DNA from: Nitrosopumilaceae archaeon | Lineage (GTDB): Archaea; Thermoproteota; Nitrososphaeria; Nitrososphaerales; Nitrosopumilaceae | Direction of reading: 5' to 3' | Assembly (NCBI GenBank): GCA_022823825.1 | Contig: JAJEHG010000045.1 | Coordinates: forward strand, 1-64,000 | Length of the DNA: 64,000 nucleotides | In this document: piece by piece, positions 54,800 to 63,725 of the stretch | Position numbering within the stretch: position 1 is the first letter of the stretch | Layout: every line of letters begins with the position of its first letter | Translations under genes and position numbers: made by a program | Notes under the pieces: generated by a model | The model's database searches: none | What the model was told of the DNA's origin: nothing | What the model saw: the letters and a program-made list of their open reading frames with translations, nothing else

Positions 54800-55939
54800 C
54801 TATGGCTCATACACCTCGGTATCCGGGTGGAACGCGACCCATTCAAACCAGAATCCGGGGCTAAACGCGAGGCGCTCTATACTGCGCCCCTCAAGGAGGC
54901 CTGCCACTGCCATGCCGTCATAGTCCCAAACGGATCCCGTCTGTACGTCTGTCAGCGTGGCGCCATCGTACTCGAACTCCAGCAGCTGCCCGTCCCATAC
55001 CGGCCTCTCAAACGCCCGTGCATTCCCCTCAAACGTCGATACAATCAGGACGGGCAGGTCACCGACCACGTCGTTTATTGCCCCCGAGTCCTCCGCGTCA
55101 CCCTGCCTGTACGCCTTGTATGTGCCGCCGCTCTCAAATCCCAGTATGACCTCCTTTGGATGCATGGCGCCTGATGCCGCCCCCGCGTCGTCCACCGGGA
55201 ATATTATGCTGTAGTCCGTATAGTATCCGCCGTAGGGATCCACGTTGTATGCGCGCACGTGGCCGGTCTCGGTGGTCAGCACCACGGTGTCCGGATGCAC
55301 CTCCCTCCAGTCGTCCCACCGGATTACGTCAAACGGCACGGTGCCGAGCCTCTGCCCTGCAAGTTCCCCCTTGATGGCTGCTCCCAGGGCCTGGCTCCAG
55401 TACGTCCCTGTCGTCCTGTCATACATCACCAGGTTGCTGTTGTACAGCTTGCCGGACGTCCCAAACTCTACCACCCTGTCTCCAAGCGCCCTCTCAAAGA
55501 CCTGGCTCGTATAGCACAGCGGGCAGTACGTTACGGCGACCGGGATGCCCCCGACCACGTCGTTTACAATCTCGTGCCATACCAGTATGCTAAGCGGATA
55601 AGCCTTTGCCTCCCCCTCGATCTCGAGGCCTATTACGACGTCGGAGCCGGACATGAATTCCGCCTCTTCTGCATGCGCAAACTTCGGATCGTCTATTGAT
55701 GGGATCCCGTCCGGCGGCGGGCCACCGCTGATTATCTTGTCAAGCGGGACCGTGTGCTTTTGGCCGTTTGTTACAGTGACGCTTGAATAATCGGACGAGG
55801 TACTGCCGGATTCAAAGGCCGGCGCCAAGTCGTTCACCGCGGCCTCCGTTGGACCATCCGCGTCATACGCGTAGAGTATGGCTACGCTCAGAATTATTGC
55901 CACGGCTCCGGCCGCGCCGACGGCCATTTTCGGATTCAA
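54800..55939 (-). CDS. DUF3179 secreted/membrane-anchored protein
   Basis: This 379-residue protein has a TM or signal anchor (VGAAGAVAIILSVAILYAYD) and a DUF3179 domain: DVVIGLEIEGEAKAYPLSILVWHEIVNDVVGGIPVAVTYCPLCYTSQVFER, where the CPLC pair is typical of the family. DUF3179 proteins are widespread but poorly characterised extracytoplasmic proteins. The TTG start has a TTTAATATTTTA box about 26 nt upstream. Confidence 0.88.
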   Translation of the reverse strand: MNPKMAVGAAGAVAIILSVAILYAYDADGPTEAAVNDLAPAFESGSTSSDYSSVTVTNGQKHTVPLDKIISGGPPPDGIPSIDDPKFAHAEEAEFMSGSDVVIGLEIEGEAKAYPLSILVWHEIVNDVVGGIPVAVTYCPLCYTSQVFERALGDRVVEFGTSGKLYNSNLVMYDRTTGTYWSQALGAAIKGELAGQRLGTVPFDVIRWDDWREVHPDTVVLTTETGHVRAYNVDPYGGYYTDYSIIFPVDDAGAASGAMHPKEVILGFESGGTYKAYRQGDAEDSGAINDVVGDLPVLIVSTFEGNARAFERPVWDGQLLEFEYDGATLTDVQTGSVWDYDGMAVAGLLEGRSIERLAFSPGFWFEWVAFHPDTEVYEP

Positions 55940-56162
55940 ATCTGATTACAAAAACTCTGTAAAATATTAAAGGATTGTTCCATGTCTGCGTAATGTTCAT
56001 AGCCATTATGGAAATTCCCCCGCACAAGGCACGTCCTGTTTTGATCGCGTATTGGCAACGCTGCCGGCGCGCCAGGACTCTGGAGATGCGATGTTTGGGA
56101 TCGCGGGTATGAAGAAGATGCCAAACCCCCGGTGGCTGGGTGGGGCTCCTGTCACACGACGC

Positions 56163-56372
56163 TTATTCCCTCGCCGACTCGCTCCTGCTGAACAGCGTCA
56201 GCAGCACGCCCGCCATCGTGGCGCCTATTCCGGCCAGCCCGACAAAGATTCCTGTGTTCTTTACGAGCCTGTGCGCCGGCTCGAACTGGCCCGTCTCGAT
56301 TGAATAGAACATACCCAGTCCCGCCGCGAACATAATCATCCCGATTATCATGGTCGCGGCCGAGTTCTTCAC
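56163..56372 (-). CDS. Small two-helix membrane protein
   Basis: This 69-residue protein has two hydrophobic segments (MIIGMIMFAAGLGMFYSI and TGIFVGLAGIGATMAGVLLTLF). The GTG start is inferred because ATTAATA lies about 25 nt upstream, which rejects the longer track ORFs. The function is unknown. Confidence 0.65.
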   Translation of the reverse strand: MKNSAATMIIGMIMFAAGLGMFYSIETGQFEPAHRLVKNTGIFVGLAGIGATMAGVLLTLFSRSESARE

Positions 56373-56658
56373 GCCTTGTGTGGGTGCCGCTGCTATTAAT
56401 CTCATGGGCGCATGCGCGCGGCCCGCTGTTGTTGCTGCCGTCGCCTGCCGCTGCTTCTCCGGGCGCGCACGCCTGCGGTACGAACAGCCTCCTTGTGCCT
56501 GCCCTGCCCACATTGATTAGCCCCTTCACGCCCGCGTCCCCCCCCCTTCCCGGACGTACGGAGATGAGGAGTGCTTGCATCGATACCAAAACCAGACCGG
56601 GCATGGGACCGACGCCGCATGATTTAGCTTATATGTCCCTCGGGTTTTTTCTCTGCTA

Positions 56659-57036
56659 ATGGCATCTGCCACGGTCGACCTTATTGGCGTTGTACAGAAA
56701 ATACTGGATCTTGATTCCAAGATGAGATTTGCGGCGATAATCAACCTGCAGGGAAAGATACGGGAAGCCATAATGAAGACGGGAAAGACCAGCCTCAAGT
56801 CGCAAAAGGAAGAGGAGCACTTTTGCCAGCAGGTGGCCCAGAGAAGGAAGATGCGAAAGGAGTTTGACCGGTCGCTTGGCAAGGTGACGTACGTGCACGT
56901 TGAGCGCGAAAAGGTCTCCCAGATGGTCGTGTATACAAGCCGAAACACAATCTATTTTACGATTGAGCGCGACATGCCAATCCAAAAGAAGATACGGATC
57001 GTCGAAAAGGTGAAAAAGATTACGAGCACCATCTGA
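56659..57036 (+). CDS. Conserved thaumarchaeal-type protein (DUF6659-like)
   Basis: This 125-residue protein begins MASATVDLIGVVQKILDLDSKMRFAAIINLQGKI and ends with a basic helix. It resembles the DUF6659 type common in Nitrososphaerota, with a possible roadblock/longin-like fold (strands KVTYVHV, MVVYTSRNTIYFTI). CTTATATG lies about 27 nt upstream. The role is unknown; signalling or response has been suggested for such folds. Confidence 0.7.
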   Translation: MASATVDLIGVVQKILDLDSKMRFAAIINLQGKIREAIMKTGKTSLKSQKEEEHFCQQVAQRRKMRKEFDRSLGKVTYVHVEREKVSQMVVYTSRNTIYFTIERDMPIQKKIRIVEKVKKITSTI

Positions 57037-57153
57037 TCATTGGCGTCCTATTCTAAGTATTTTCGTGAACTGACGACGCGTCTGTTCTGGTAACCATCGC
57101 CTGCCCCGTCCGTCTTGAAAAACGATATAACGGGCACCGGCGCCTGCCGCACC

Positions 57154-57432
57154 ATGAAAGTCCTGGTGGATGAACACTCTGACGGATTGGATGAGAGGCT
57201 CTGCGAGAAGGGGTTCGAGGCGCAAAGCGTCAAGAAGCTCATAAGCAAGGGCATGGCTCTCAAGTCTGATTTCTCCGTACTAAAGTACGCAGAGTCTCAC
57301 AAGATGGTACTAGTAACAAAGGACAAGGAGAACATATCGGGGTGCCGGGAAAACGGAATCCGGTGCGTGGCACTGGACGACGACGTGCTCTTCAAATATG
57401 TAGTCTCCGAGCTTGAGTGCCTCGGCAAGTGA
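57154..57432 (+). CDS. PIN-like DUF5615 nuclease-like protein
   Basis: The 92-residue protein starts MKVLVDEHSDGLDERLCEKGFEA and contains DFSVLKYAESHKMVLVTKDKE, the two acidic clusters typical of the PIN-like Mut7-C/DUF5615 fold. Such proteins are often toxin-like nucleases. The ATG at 57154 has GATATAAC about 26 nt upstream. No antitoxin gene is obvious beside it. Confidence 0.75.
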   Translation: MKVLVDEHSDGLDERLCEKGFEAQSVKKLISKGMALKSDFSVLKYAESHKMVLVTKDKENISGCRENGIRCVALDDDVLFKYVVSELECLGK

Positions 57433-57462
57433 CCGTGTGTGCGCTAACGCACCGTGCACTCG

Positions 57463-57924
57463 TCAGCGCCCCGGAGCCCCGCCCCGCCCGTTCCCCGCGT
57501 CGTCCGGATCCCTGAGCAGGTTTTTTCGGACCAGGATCGGGATCTTGTAGAGTGACGCCAGGGCTATCGCGTCCGACGCGCGGTAGTTTTTCAGGACGAT
57601 GTCCTTTCTGCCCGTAAGATACAGGTTCGCTCGCAGGACGCTGCCGCTCTGGTACACCTTGACCTTTACTAGCACAATCTCGTTCTCCTCGCATATGTCC
57701 GATATCATGCTGTACACCGAGGGAATCTGGATCGGCGCCGCGTCGGCGTCTGACATGCACACGATATGCTTTACCACCTCGCCTGAAAAGGCCCTGACGT
57801 GGAACTCTTTCCCGTCGTCTGAGCGCAGGACCGCCAGCCCCTCCATCCCGTAGGGGTCAAGGAACCCCACCGTCTCGATTCTGGCAGACTGGTAGTCCGG
57901 CTCCTGCTCCTCGGCGATGTCCAC
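57463..57924 (-). CDS. DUF151 bifunctional nuclease-family protein
   Basis: This 153-residue DUF151/BFN protein shows the core RIETVGFLDPYGMEGLAVLRSDDGKEFHVRAFSGEVVKHI and the C-terminal NYRASDAIALASLYKIPILV. Some members cleave both DNA and RNA. The GTG start has TTTATAAG about 26 nt upstream, rejecting the track's longer ORF. A low-complexity tail (DDAGNGRGGAPGR) ends the protein. Confidence 0.85.
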   Translation of the reverse strand: MDIAEEQEPDYQSARIETVGFLDPYGMEGLAVLRSDDGKEFHVRAFSGEVVKHIVCMSDADAAPIQIPSVYSMISDICEENEIVLVKVKVYQSGSVLRANLYLTGRKDIVLKNYRASDAIALASLYKIPILVRKNLLRDPDDAGNGRGGAPGR

Positions 57925-58044
57925 GACGCTACGGGGCGTTGCAGTGCTTATAAAGATACAAAGGGGCCGCGCATACGGCACCTGCTGCGATCCAACTCAC
58001 CGGCCATGCGCATTTATTTAACGGCCGATCGCAGCTGATTGAAC

Positions 58045-59862
58045 ATGTCCTCAGAGCACCAGCGCTCACTAAAGTACATCCGGGCAAAATACGTCCGGGA
58101 ATACATGCGCAAGGACTTTACCATAATGCGCGTGTGGGACAGCACCCGGAGCGCGGCGCAGAGGATGAGCGACAACAACACCGACACCGTTATCGTGACG
58201 GACGTCCGCGCGCGCCCGGTCGGCATAGTAACGGACGTGGACATACTTGAGACCGTCAGCAACCCGGAGGTGAACGTGGAGAAGACCAGGCTTGACCAGA
58301 TAATGAGCTCGCCTATGATCACCACCACCGAAAAGGTCACGCTTGCAGACGCCGCCGTCCAGATGAAGAACGAGGGCATCCACAAGCTTCCGGTAATATC
58401 CAACAACGCCGTGGTCGGGGTGATACGGCAGACCTCCATCTCGACCGCGATAAAGGAGGCAGTCGGCAGCCCCCCGCGCCTGCTAAGCCCGCCCGTCAGG
58501 GCGGTGCTCGGAAACTTGGGATTCGTGCTCCAGTTTGCAGGCGTGCTGCTGTTCGTGCCCGCGATCGTGGCCACCATACTTGAGGACACCACGACTGCCA
58601 CCGGCATCTACCTCAGCACGGTGCTGCTCCTGGCGACGGGATTTGCCCTCAACTCCTACGGCGAAAAGGCCGGGCTCAACATGCGGCAGGCGTCCATACT
58701 GGTCTTTTCAAGCCTGTTTCTCATGTCTTTGTTCGGCTCCATCCCGTACTTTTACGTCATGCCAGAGGACATGCCCCCCGGGGAAGCCTTTGCAAACTCG
58801 TTCTTCTCGAGCGCCGCGGGCTTCACCACGGGCGGCCTGTCTCTGTTTGACACGCCGGAGGATCTGGGGCACAGTTTTACCTTCTTCCGGAGCTATACGC
58901 AGCTCGTGGGCGGCATGAGTTTCATATACCTCGTAATTACCGCGTTCTACTCGGAGGCCCACCTAAAGTCAATGCGCGGCTTTATCACCGGAAGGGCGCT
59001 CCACCTCAAGGAGCTCTTCCTGTCGATTACGGTGATATTCCTGCTGTACATCACGACGCTTGCCCTGCTGCTGTTCGTGCTGGGCAAGCGCGACCTGCTT
59101 GACAACTTTTCGCTGTCCATGAGCACCCTTGCGACTGGGGGGTTCCTTCCCTCCTCGACCATACTTGACGACCTGGTGTGGTACGACTACACGCTGCTGA
59201 TAATAGCGATGATAATGGGGGCGCTCCCGTTCACGTTCCACTACAGCTTTGTAAGCAAAAGGTTCCGGGTCCGAAAGCTGGGCCGCGAGGTGGTGGCATA
59301 CTTTGCAATACTCGGCACCGGCGTCGCCATATTCATCGCGATAAGCGGCACGGACTTTCTACCCGCGACGTTCTATGCGGTCTCGGCCAGCACGACTGCT
59401 GGGCTGCAGCATGAGGACATATCCGGGCTCAACGGGGCCGCGTACGGGGTGCTGGTGGTGCTGATGTTCGCCGGCGGCTGCGGGTTCTCCACCGCGGGGG
59501 GCATGAAGATATTCCGGCTCCTGGCCCTCCGCAACCTCTTGAACTTTTTGCGCTCCTCTGCCCGCAAGGCGATGGCGCCAGAGGCCAAAAAGGAGGTGGT
59601 AAGCACGCTGATCATCGTTGCGCTGTTTCCGATAATTGCGGCGGCGGCCGGCGCCCACCTCGCGTCGGTCACGGGAGCCCCGTATACGGAGTCGTTCTTT
59701 GAGGCCAGCGGTGTGATTACCACGGGCGGACTCTCGGCAGGGGTGATAGACTTTGAGACGGATCCGGCCACCAAGATGATGCTCGGCTTTCTCATGATAT
59801 TTGGGCGCCTTGAGATAATTGCCATAATCTACATATTTCTGCCGAGACTGGGGCCGTCGTAG
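58045..59862 (+). CDS. CBS-TrkH potassium transporter fusion
   Basis: The 605-residue protein begins with two CBS domains (about residues 15-140: MRKDFTIMRVWDSTRSAAQRMSD...IVTDVDILETVS; MSSPMITTTEKVTLADAAVQM). A TrkH/KtrB-type K+ channel subunit follows, with the four selectivity-filter repeats AAGFTTGGL, STLATGGF, SASTTAGL and ASGVITTGGL. CBS domains usually sense adenosine nucleotides, so the fusion probably gates K+ uptake directly without a separate TrkA. The ATG at 58045 is 27 nt after TATTTAACG. Confidence 0.9.
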   Translation: MSSEHQRSLKYIRAKYVREYMRKDFTIMRVWDSTRSAAQRMSDNNTDTVIVTDVRARPVGIVTDVDILETVSNPEVNVEKTRLDQIMSSPMITTTEKVTLADAAVQMKNEGIHKLPVISNNAVVGVIRQTSISTAIKEAVGSPPRLLSPPVRAVLGNLGFVLQFAGVLLFVPAIVATILEDTTTATGIYLSTVLLLATGFALNSYGEKAGLNMRQASILVFSSLFLMSLFGSIPYFYVMPEDMPPGEAFANSFFSSAAGFTTGGLSLFDTPEDLGHSFTFFRSYTQLVGGMSFIYLVITAFYSEAHLKSMRGFITGRALHLKELFLSITVIFLLYITTLALLLFVLGKRDLLDNFSLSMSTLATGGFLPSSTILDDLVWYDYTLLIIAMIMGALPFTFHYSFVSKRFRVRKLGREVVAYFAILGTGVAIFIAISGTDFLPATFYAVSASTTAGLQHEDISGLNGAAYGVLVVLMFAGGCGFSTAGGMKIFRLLALRNLLNFLRSSARKAMAPEAKKEVVSTLIIVALFPIIAAAAGAHLASVTGAPYTESFFEASGVITTGGLSAGVIDFETDPATKMMLGFLMIFGRLEIIAIIYIFLPRLGPS

Positions 59863-60044
59863 CACGCCTCACCCCCATGTACGTCTGCGCCCCGGCGACT
59901 CCCTTGCTGCACCGTCCTTCTCCCTGCCATCCCTCTTTCTCCCCTCTCCCTCTTGTGTACGGGCCGCTGCCCATACGGCCGGCGCACGCCGCGCCGGAAA
60001 CTGCAAACCGCATGGAATTTAATCGAGATGCGCCCCCTTTGCCC

Positions 60045-60917
60045 ATGGAAGGGGCAGGGGACGCGCGCGCAGAAAATGGCGGCAGCCGCCGCCGCGCGGC
60101 AGCCGGAACGCGCCTGGTCGCGGCCGGCTTTGTAATGATGGCCGCCCTGTTTCTCATATATGGCAGGTACCAGGATCCTGCCAGCCTCACTCCTGACGCC
60201 ATACACGTGGTGCAGAGGCTTGCATACGGGTTCTACGTTGCCCTGCTGGCCTCGCTGGGGGCGGTCGCGTACGGGATGTACCGCTACCACGCGTCAAAGG
60301 TGGAGGAATGGCGCGCGGGAATGCGTGATCTGGGCTCCGTCATTGCAATGCACACGTGGAACAGGAGGTCCCGGAGGATATTCGTATCCGTCTTTGTCGG
60401 ATACGGGCTGTTCTTCTCCCTGGCATCGGGCACCCTGGTGTACCAGCCGGGCATCAACTTTGCCACGCATTACGGCGCCGAGATACCGTCCGGGTTCGTC
60501 TCGCCGTGCTGCGACGCGCCGGGTTACATGCCAAAGATAATCGTATACCTGACTGAGACCGTGGGGCTGCAGGTGGTGCCAGTCAACGTCGTGCTGCAGG
60601 CCGTGGTGTCGTATTTGGTGGGGCTCAACGCGTCTGTTGCGGCCGGGGCGTACTCCGTATCAAGGAAGCGCCGCGGGCTTGGGACCGTCGGGGCCGCCAC
60701 CGGACTGTTCGTCGCGTGCCCGACGTGCGCGGGCACGTTTCTATCTCTGTTTGTGGGCACTGCAGGCGGCATCGCGGCGTCCGCGGCGCTCGTGCAGGTG
60801 CAGACCCTGCTGATAGCCGTGTGCATACCTGTACTGCTGGCCACGCCGTACCTGATGGCAAGACGCCTGAGGGACGCGGCCGACGGGGGCCAGTGCAGGA
60901 TCGACTGCGCGGACTGA
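60045..60917 (+). CDS. Multi-pass membrane protein
   Basis: This 290-residue protein has about six TM helices (GFVMMAALFLIYG, FYVALLASLGAVAYGMY, IFVSVFVGYGLFFSLASG, VLQAVVSYLVGL, GTVGAATGLFVACPTC, ALVQVQTLLIAVCIPVLLATPYLMA) and Cys-containing motifs (SPCCDAPGY, ACPTCAGTF) of possible redox or metal significance. AATTTAATC lies 26 nt before ATG 60045, which is preferred to the earlier in-frame ATG at 60012. The family is unknown to me. Confidence 0.7.
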   Translation: MEGAGDARAENGGSRRRAAAGTRLVAAGFVMMAALFLIYGRYQDPASLTPDAIHVVQRLAYGFYVALLASLGAVAYGMYRYHASKVEEWRAGMRDLGSVIAMHTWNRRSRRIFVSVFVGYGLFFSLASGTLVYQPGINFATHYGAEIPSGFVSPCCDAPGYMPKIIVYLTETVGLQVVPVNVVLQAVVSYLVGLNASVAAGAYSVSRKRRGLGTVGAATGLFVACPTCAGTFLSLFVGTAGGIAASAALVQVQTLLIAVCIPVLLATPYLMARRLRDAADGGQCRIDCAD

Positions 60918-61143
60918 CCCCGCGAAGCGCCTACCCCCGTACGTATGCGGCCCTGCCATGCGAACCTGCTTTGTGAGGGGCATCCCCCGTGCATGGGGCC
61001 GGCGGCGTGACGTGCGCCGCGATAGGCTGTCCGTTCAACAACTGCACTGCCTTCGTCTCCGCCCCCCACCTTCCATCTGCCCATACGAATCCAGTCCGCC
61101 CCGATCATACAGGCTTTAAAGCGCCGATACCGGACGCCTTGCA

Positions 61144-62025
61144 ATGAGAATCACGTCGATGCCCGAATCCGAGCTTGCGCGCGCGCTCCTGCCCGTCGAC
61201 ACCCGGATAAGGGAGGCGTACCTGAAGCAGATGTCCGCGCTGGTGGCCGAAACCCCGATAAAGGTGATGCTGGGCGACACCACGGTCACTGACCAGACCA
61301 CGTTCGACGCGGGCGGCATCAAGACATACCTGCAGAAGATAACTGAGCGCCTGGGCCCGTCCTGGCACGCGCGCGAGGTGACTGAGACGCGCGACGACGA
61401 CGTCCGGCGCATGTTTGTCAAGCTTGAGTCCGAGGCGGCGGGGTACGCGTTGTCCGTACACCTGTCGGTCCAGTACAGGGCGCTGCTCTACTACAAGCCG
61501 GACGCCAGGGTCGAGCAGATCCAGAGGGAGCTTGGAAGGATAGACGAGTCCGCCAGAAGCGACAGGGAGTCAATCGCGGACGCGGGTGACAGGATAGCTG
61601 CGGAGCGGCTAAAAGGCGCAGGATGCGTGGAGCCTGACTCCGCGGAGCTCTTTGAGACCCTGTACCGCGACGAGTCGCTTGCCGAAAGCATCGAGGATGA
61701 GATAAGAAAAACAGTGGACGACGCGGGACTTGCAGTGCATGCCGACAGGCGCGACTCGCTCTTTGCGGAACTCGACTCGCTCCTGACCGAGGTGTACAGC
61801 ACCACTGCCATAATGATAGACGACGCGCGGCTGGTTACCGGGGAGGACGGCTTTCTCTACACCGCCGACGTCGAGAAGATCGCGGCGGCAGAACCAGCAT
61901 CCGCCGCAGGCTCCGGAGCGAGGACTCCCAGGGACGGCCACTTTGACCCCGGTGCCGTCTCGAAGGATGCGCGGGAGGCGCTCGAGTCCCGGCTCGGGGA
62001 GCTTGCGGGCGCCATCGACGGGTAA
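61144..62025 (+). CDS. Hypothetical soluble protein
   Basis: This 293-residue acidic protein of unknown family has an N-terminal mixed region (VRRMFVKLESEAAGYALSVHLSVQYRALLYY) and a helical C-terminal half with a low-complexity Ala/Gly linker. CTTTAAAGC lies about 27 nt before the ATG. No catalytic motif is recognised. Confidence 0.7.
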   Translation: MRITSMPESELARALLPVDTRIREAYLKQMSALVAETPIKVMLGDTTVTDQTTFDAGGIKTYLQKITERLGPSWHAREVTETRDDDVRRMFVKLESEAAGYALSVHLSVQYRALLYYKPDARVEQIQRELGRIDESARSDRESIADAGDRIAAERLKGAGCVEPDSAELFETLYRDESLAESIEDEIRKTVDDAGLAVHADRRDSLFAELDSLLTEVYSTTAIMIDDARLVTGEDGFLYTADVEKIAAAEPASAAGSGARTPRDGHFDPGAVSKDAREALESRLGELAGAIDG

Positions 62026-62482
62026 AACCGTCTTGCAGGTTGTATTAATCAAGGAACCGGAGTAGAGATGTCTCTCTCATGGGGGAGCTGCGATCCCCCG
62101 ATATGCTTTTGCGATCTGATTAGAGTATTTAATCATTTTGATCGAGGAGGAACAGCCCGTTTTTGCGTCATACGCTCCTAATTATGTACATTTAAGCGCG
62201 TTTTGGTGCGTCTGATACCACATCCCTGCCCCCGCTGCGGCGTGCCCTGCGGCAAGCCTCCGGCTTCAGGCCGGTAGGGGCTCCGCCCGCGGCGCATGCG
62301 GGGGGACGTGACTGCCAGCAGCACATCATGGCAGGCTGCAGCCGGCCCGTCAGTGGAGCCTTCGCTATGCTGCGTCCGGCGCCTCCCGGATGAGGCAGCC
62401 CCGTCTGGGCCCCGCGGGGGAACGGGCGGCGCCTGGCGCGATAACAACCCAAATAGGTAGGGGCGTCGGGGGACTGTCTGTG
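62026..62482. other. Intergenic region with possible structured RNA
   Basis: No convincing gene. Two TATA-like boxes (GTATTTAATC near 62126 and ACATTTAAGC near 62186) are followed by about 240 bp of GC-rich sequence with self-complementary arms, for example CCGGCTTCAGGCCGG around 62258. The last box before ilvA is CAAATAGG near 62449. This could be a non-coding RNA or a leader; I could not match it to SRP RNA or RNase P RNA by eye. Confidence 0.35.
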
Positions 62483-63697
62483 ATGATCATACCGACGTAC
62501 GCTGACGTAAAGAGGGCCGACTCGATGAGGGGCTCGCAGATCAAGAAGACCCCCCTGGTACGCTCGCCGTCGTTTGCCGACATGTGCGGCTCCGACGTCT
62601 ATCTCAAGGCGGAGTTCCGACAGAAGACCGGCTCTTTCAAGATCCGCGGGGCATACCACAAGATGATATCCCTCTCCCCCGATGAAAAGGCAAGGGGCGT
62701 GGTGGCCGCCTCTGCAGGGAACCATGCCCAGGGAGTCGCACTGGCCTCGTCGCTTGAGGGCGTCAAGTGCACGATCGTGATGCCAAAGAACGCATCGCCG
62801 GCAAAGATTGCCGCAACCCGCGGATACGGAGCGGAGGTGGTGCTGGAGGGCTCAAACTACGACGAGTCGTTTGAAAGGGCCACGCGCATTGCAGGGGAGA
62901 CCGGGGCTACCGTGATACACGCCTTTGATGATCCGGACGTGATAGCGGCCCAGGGCGTGATAGGACTCGAGATTCTCGACGAGCTGCCGGATGTCGAGGA
63001 GGTGTACGTCCCCGTGGGCGGGGGCGGACTTGCCGCCGGCATGCTGATTGCCATAAAGGAGACCCATCCCCACGTGCGGGTGGTGGGCGTGCAGTCCGAC
63101 TCGTTCCCCTCCATGCACATATCGGTGCGCAACTCGGCCAGGACGCCGGTTGCAGACGGGCCCCGAACCATCGCGGACGGCATCTCGGTCCGGATGCCCG
63201 GGGAGATCACGTTTGACGTGGTCAGGCGCCTGATAGACGACGTGGTGCTCGTGGACGACACCGCGATCACAAAGACGATGTTCCTGCTGATGGAGCGCAT
63301 GAAGTTCGTGGTGGAGCCCGCGGGGGCCGCAAGCCTGGCGTACGTGCTTGAGAACAGGCCCGCCCCCGGAAAGAAGATTGCCGTGGTATTGGCCGGGGGC
63401 AACGTGGACATGTACCTGCTGGGGCAGATTGTCGACAAGGGGCTTGCCGCCATGGGGAGGCTGCTGAAGATATCCGTGCTGCTTCCAGACCGCCCGGGCG
63501 CGTTCAAGGGGATCGTCGACGAGATTACCGCCGCAAACGCAAACATCGTGGAGGTGGTGCACGACCGGCTGAGCTCCGACATCAGGGCGGGCTCGGCCGG
63601 CGTCACGCTGAGCCTGGAGACGGAGGGCACGGAGCAGGCCAACCGGCTGATTGAGCGTCTCAGGGCAAAGCACGTCCAGTTCCGGCTGCTGACCTGA
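62483..63697 (+). CDS. ilvA: Threonine ammonia-lyase (threonine dehydratase)
   Basis: The enzyme converts threonine to 2-oxobutyrate for isoleucine synthesis. The 404-residue PLP enzyme has the Schiff-base Lys in TGSFKIRGAY, the phosphate-binding loop VGGGGLAAGML and a C-terminal ACT-type regulatory domain (LLPDRPGAFKGIVDEITAANANIVEVVHDR), so it is probably allosterically controlled. The ATG at 62483 is supported by CAAATAGG about 28 nt upstream; the longer track ORF is rejected. Confidence 0.92.
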   Translation: MIIPTYADVKRADSMRGSQIKKTPLVRSPSFADMCGSDVYLKAEFRQKTGSFKIRGAYHKMISLSPDEKARGVVAASAGNHAQGVALASSLEGVKCTIVMPKNASPAKIAATRGYGAEVVLEGSNYDESFERATRIAGETGATVIHAFDDPDVIAAQGVIGLEILDELPDVEEVYVPVGGGGLAAGMLIAIKETHPHVRVVGVQSDSFPSMHISVRNSARTPVADGPRTIADGISVRMPGEITFDVVRRLIDDVVLVDDTAITKTMFLLMERMKFVVEPAGAASLAYVLENRPAPGKKIAVVLAGGNVDMYLLGQIVDKGLAAMGRLLKISVLLPDRPGAFKGIVDEITAANANIVEVVHDRLSSDIRAGSAGVTLSLETEGTEQANRLIERLRAKHVQFRLLT

Positions 63698-63725
63698 CGC
63701 CGCCCGGGCGCGCGGACGTGGATCC

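Noticed and set aside
62178-62725. Match to RNase P or SRP RNA in the GC-rich spacer
   Set aside because: The conserved core motifs of neither RNA were found on either strand.
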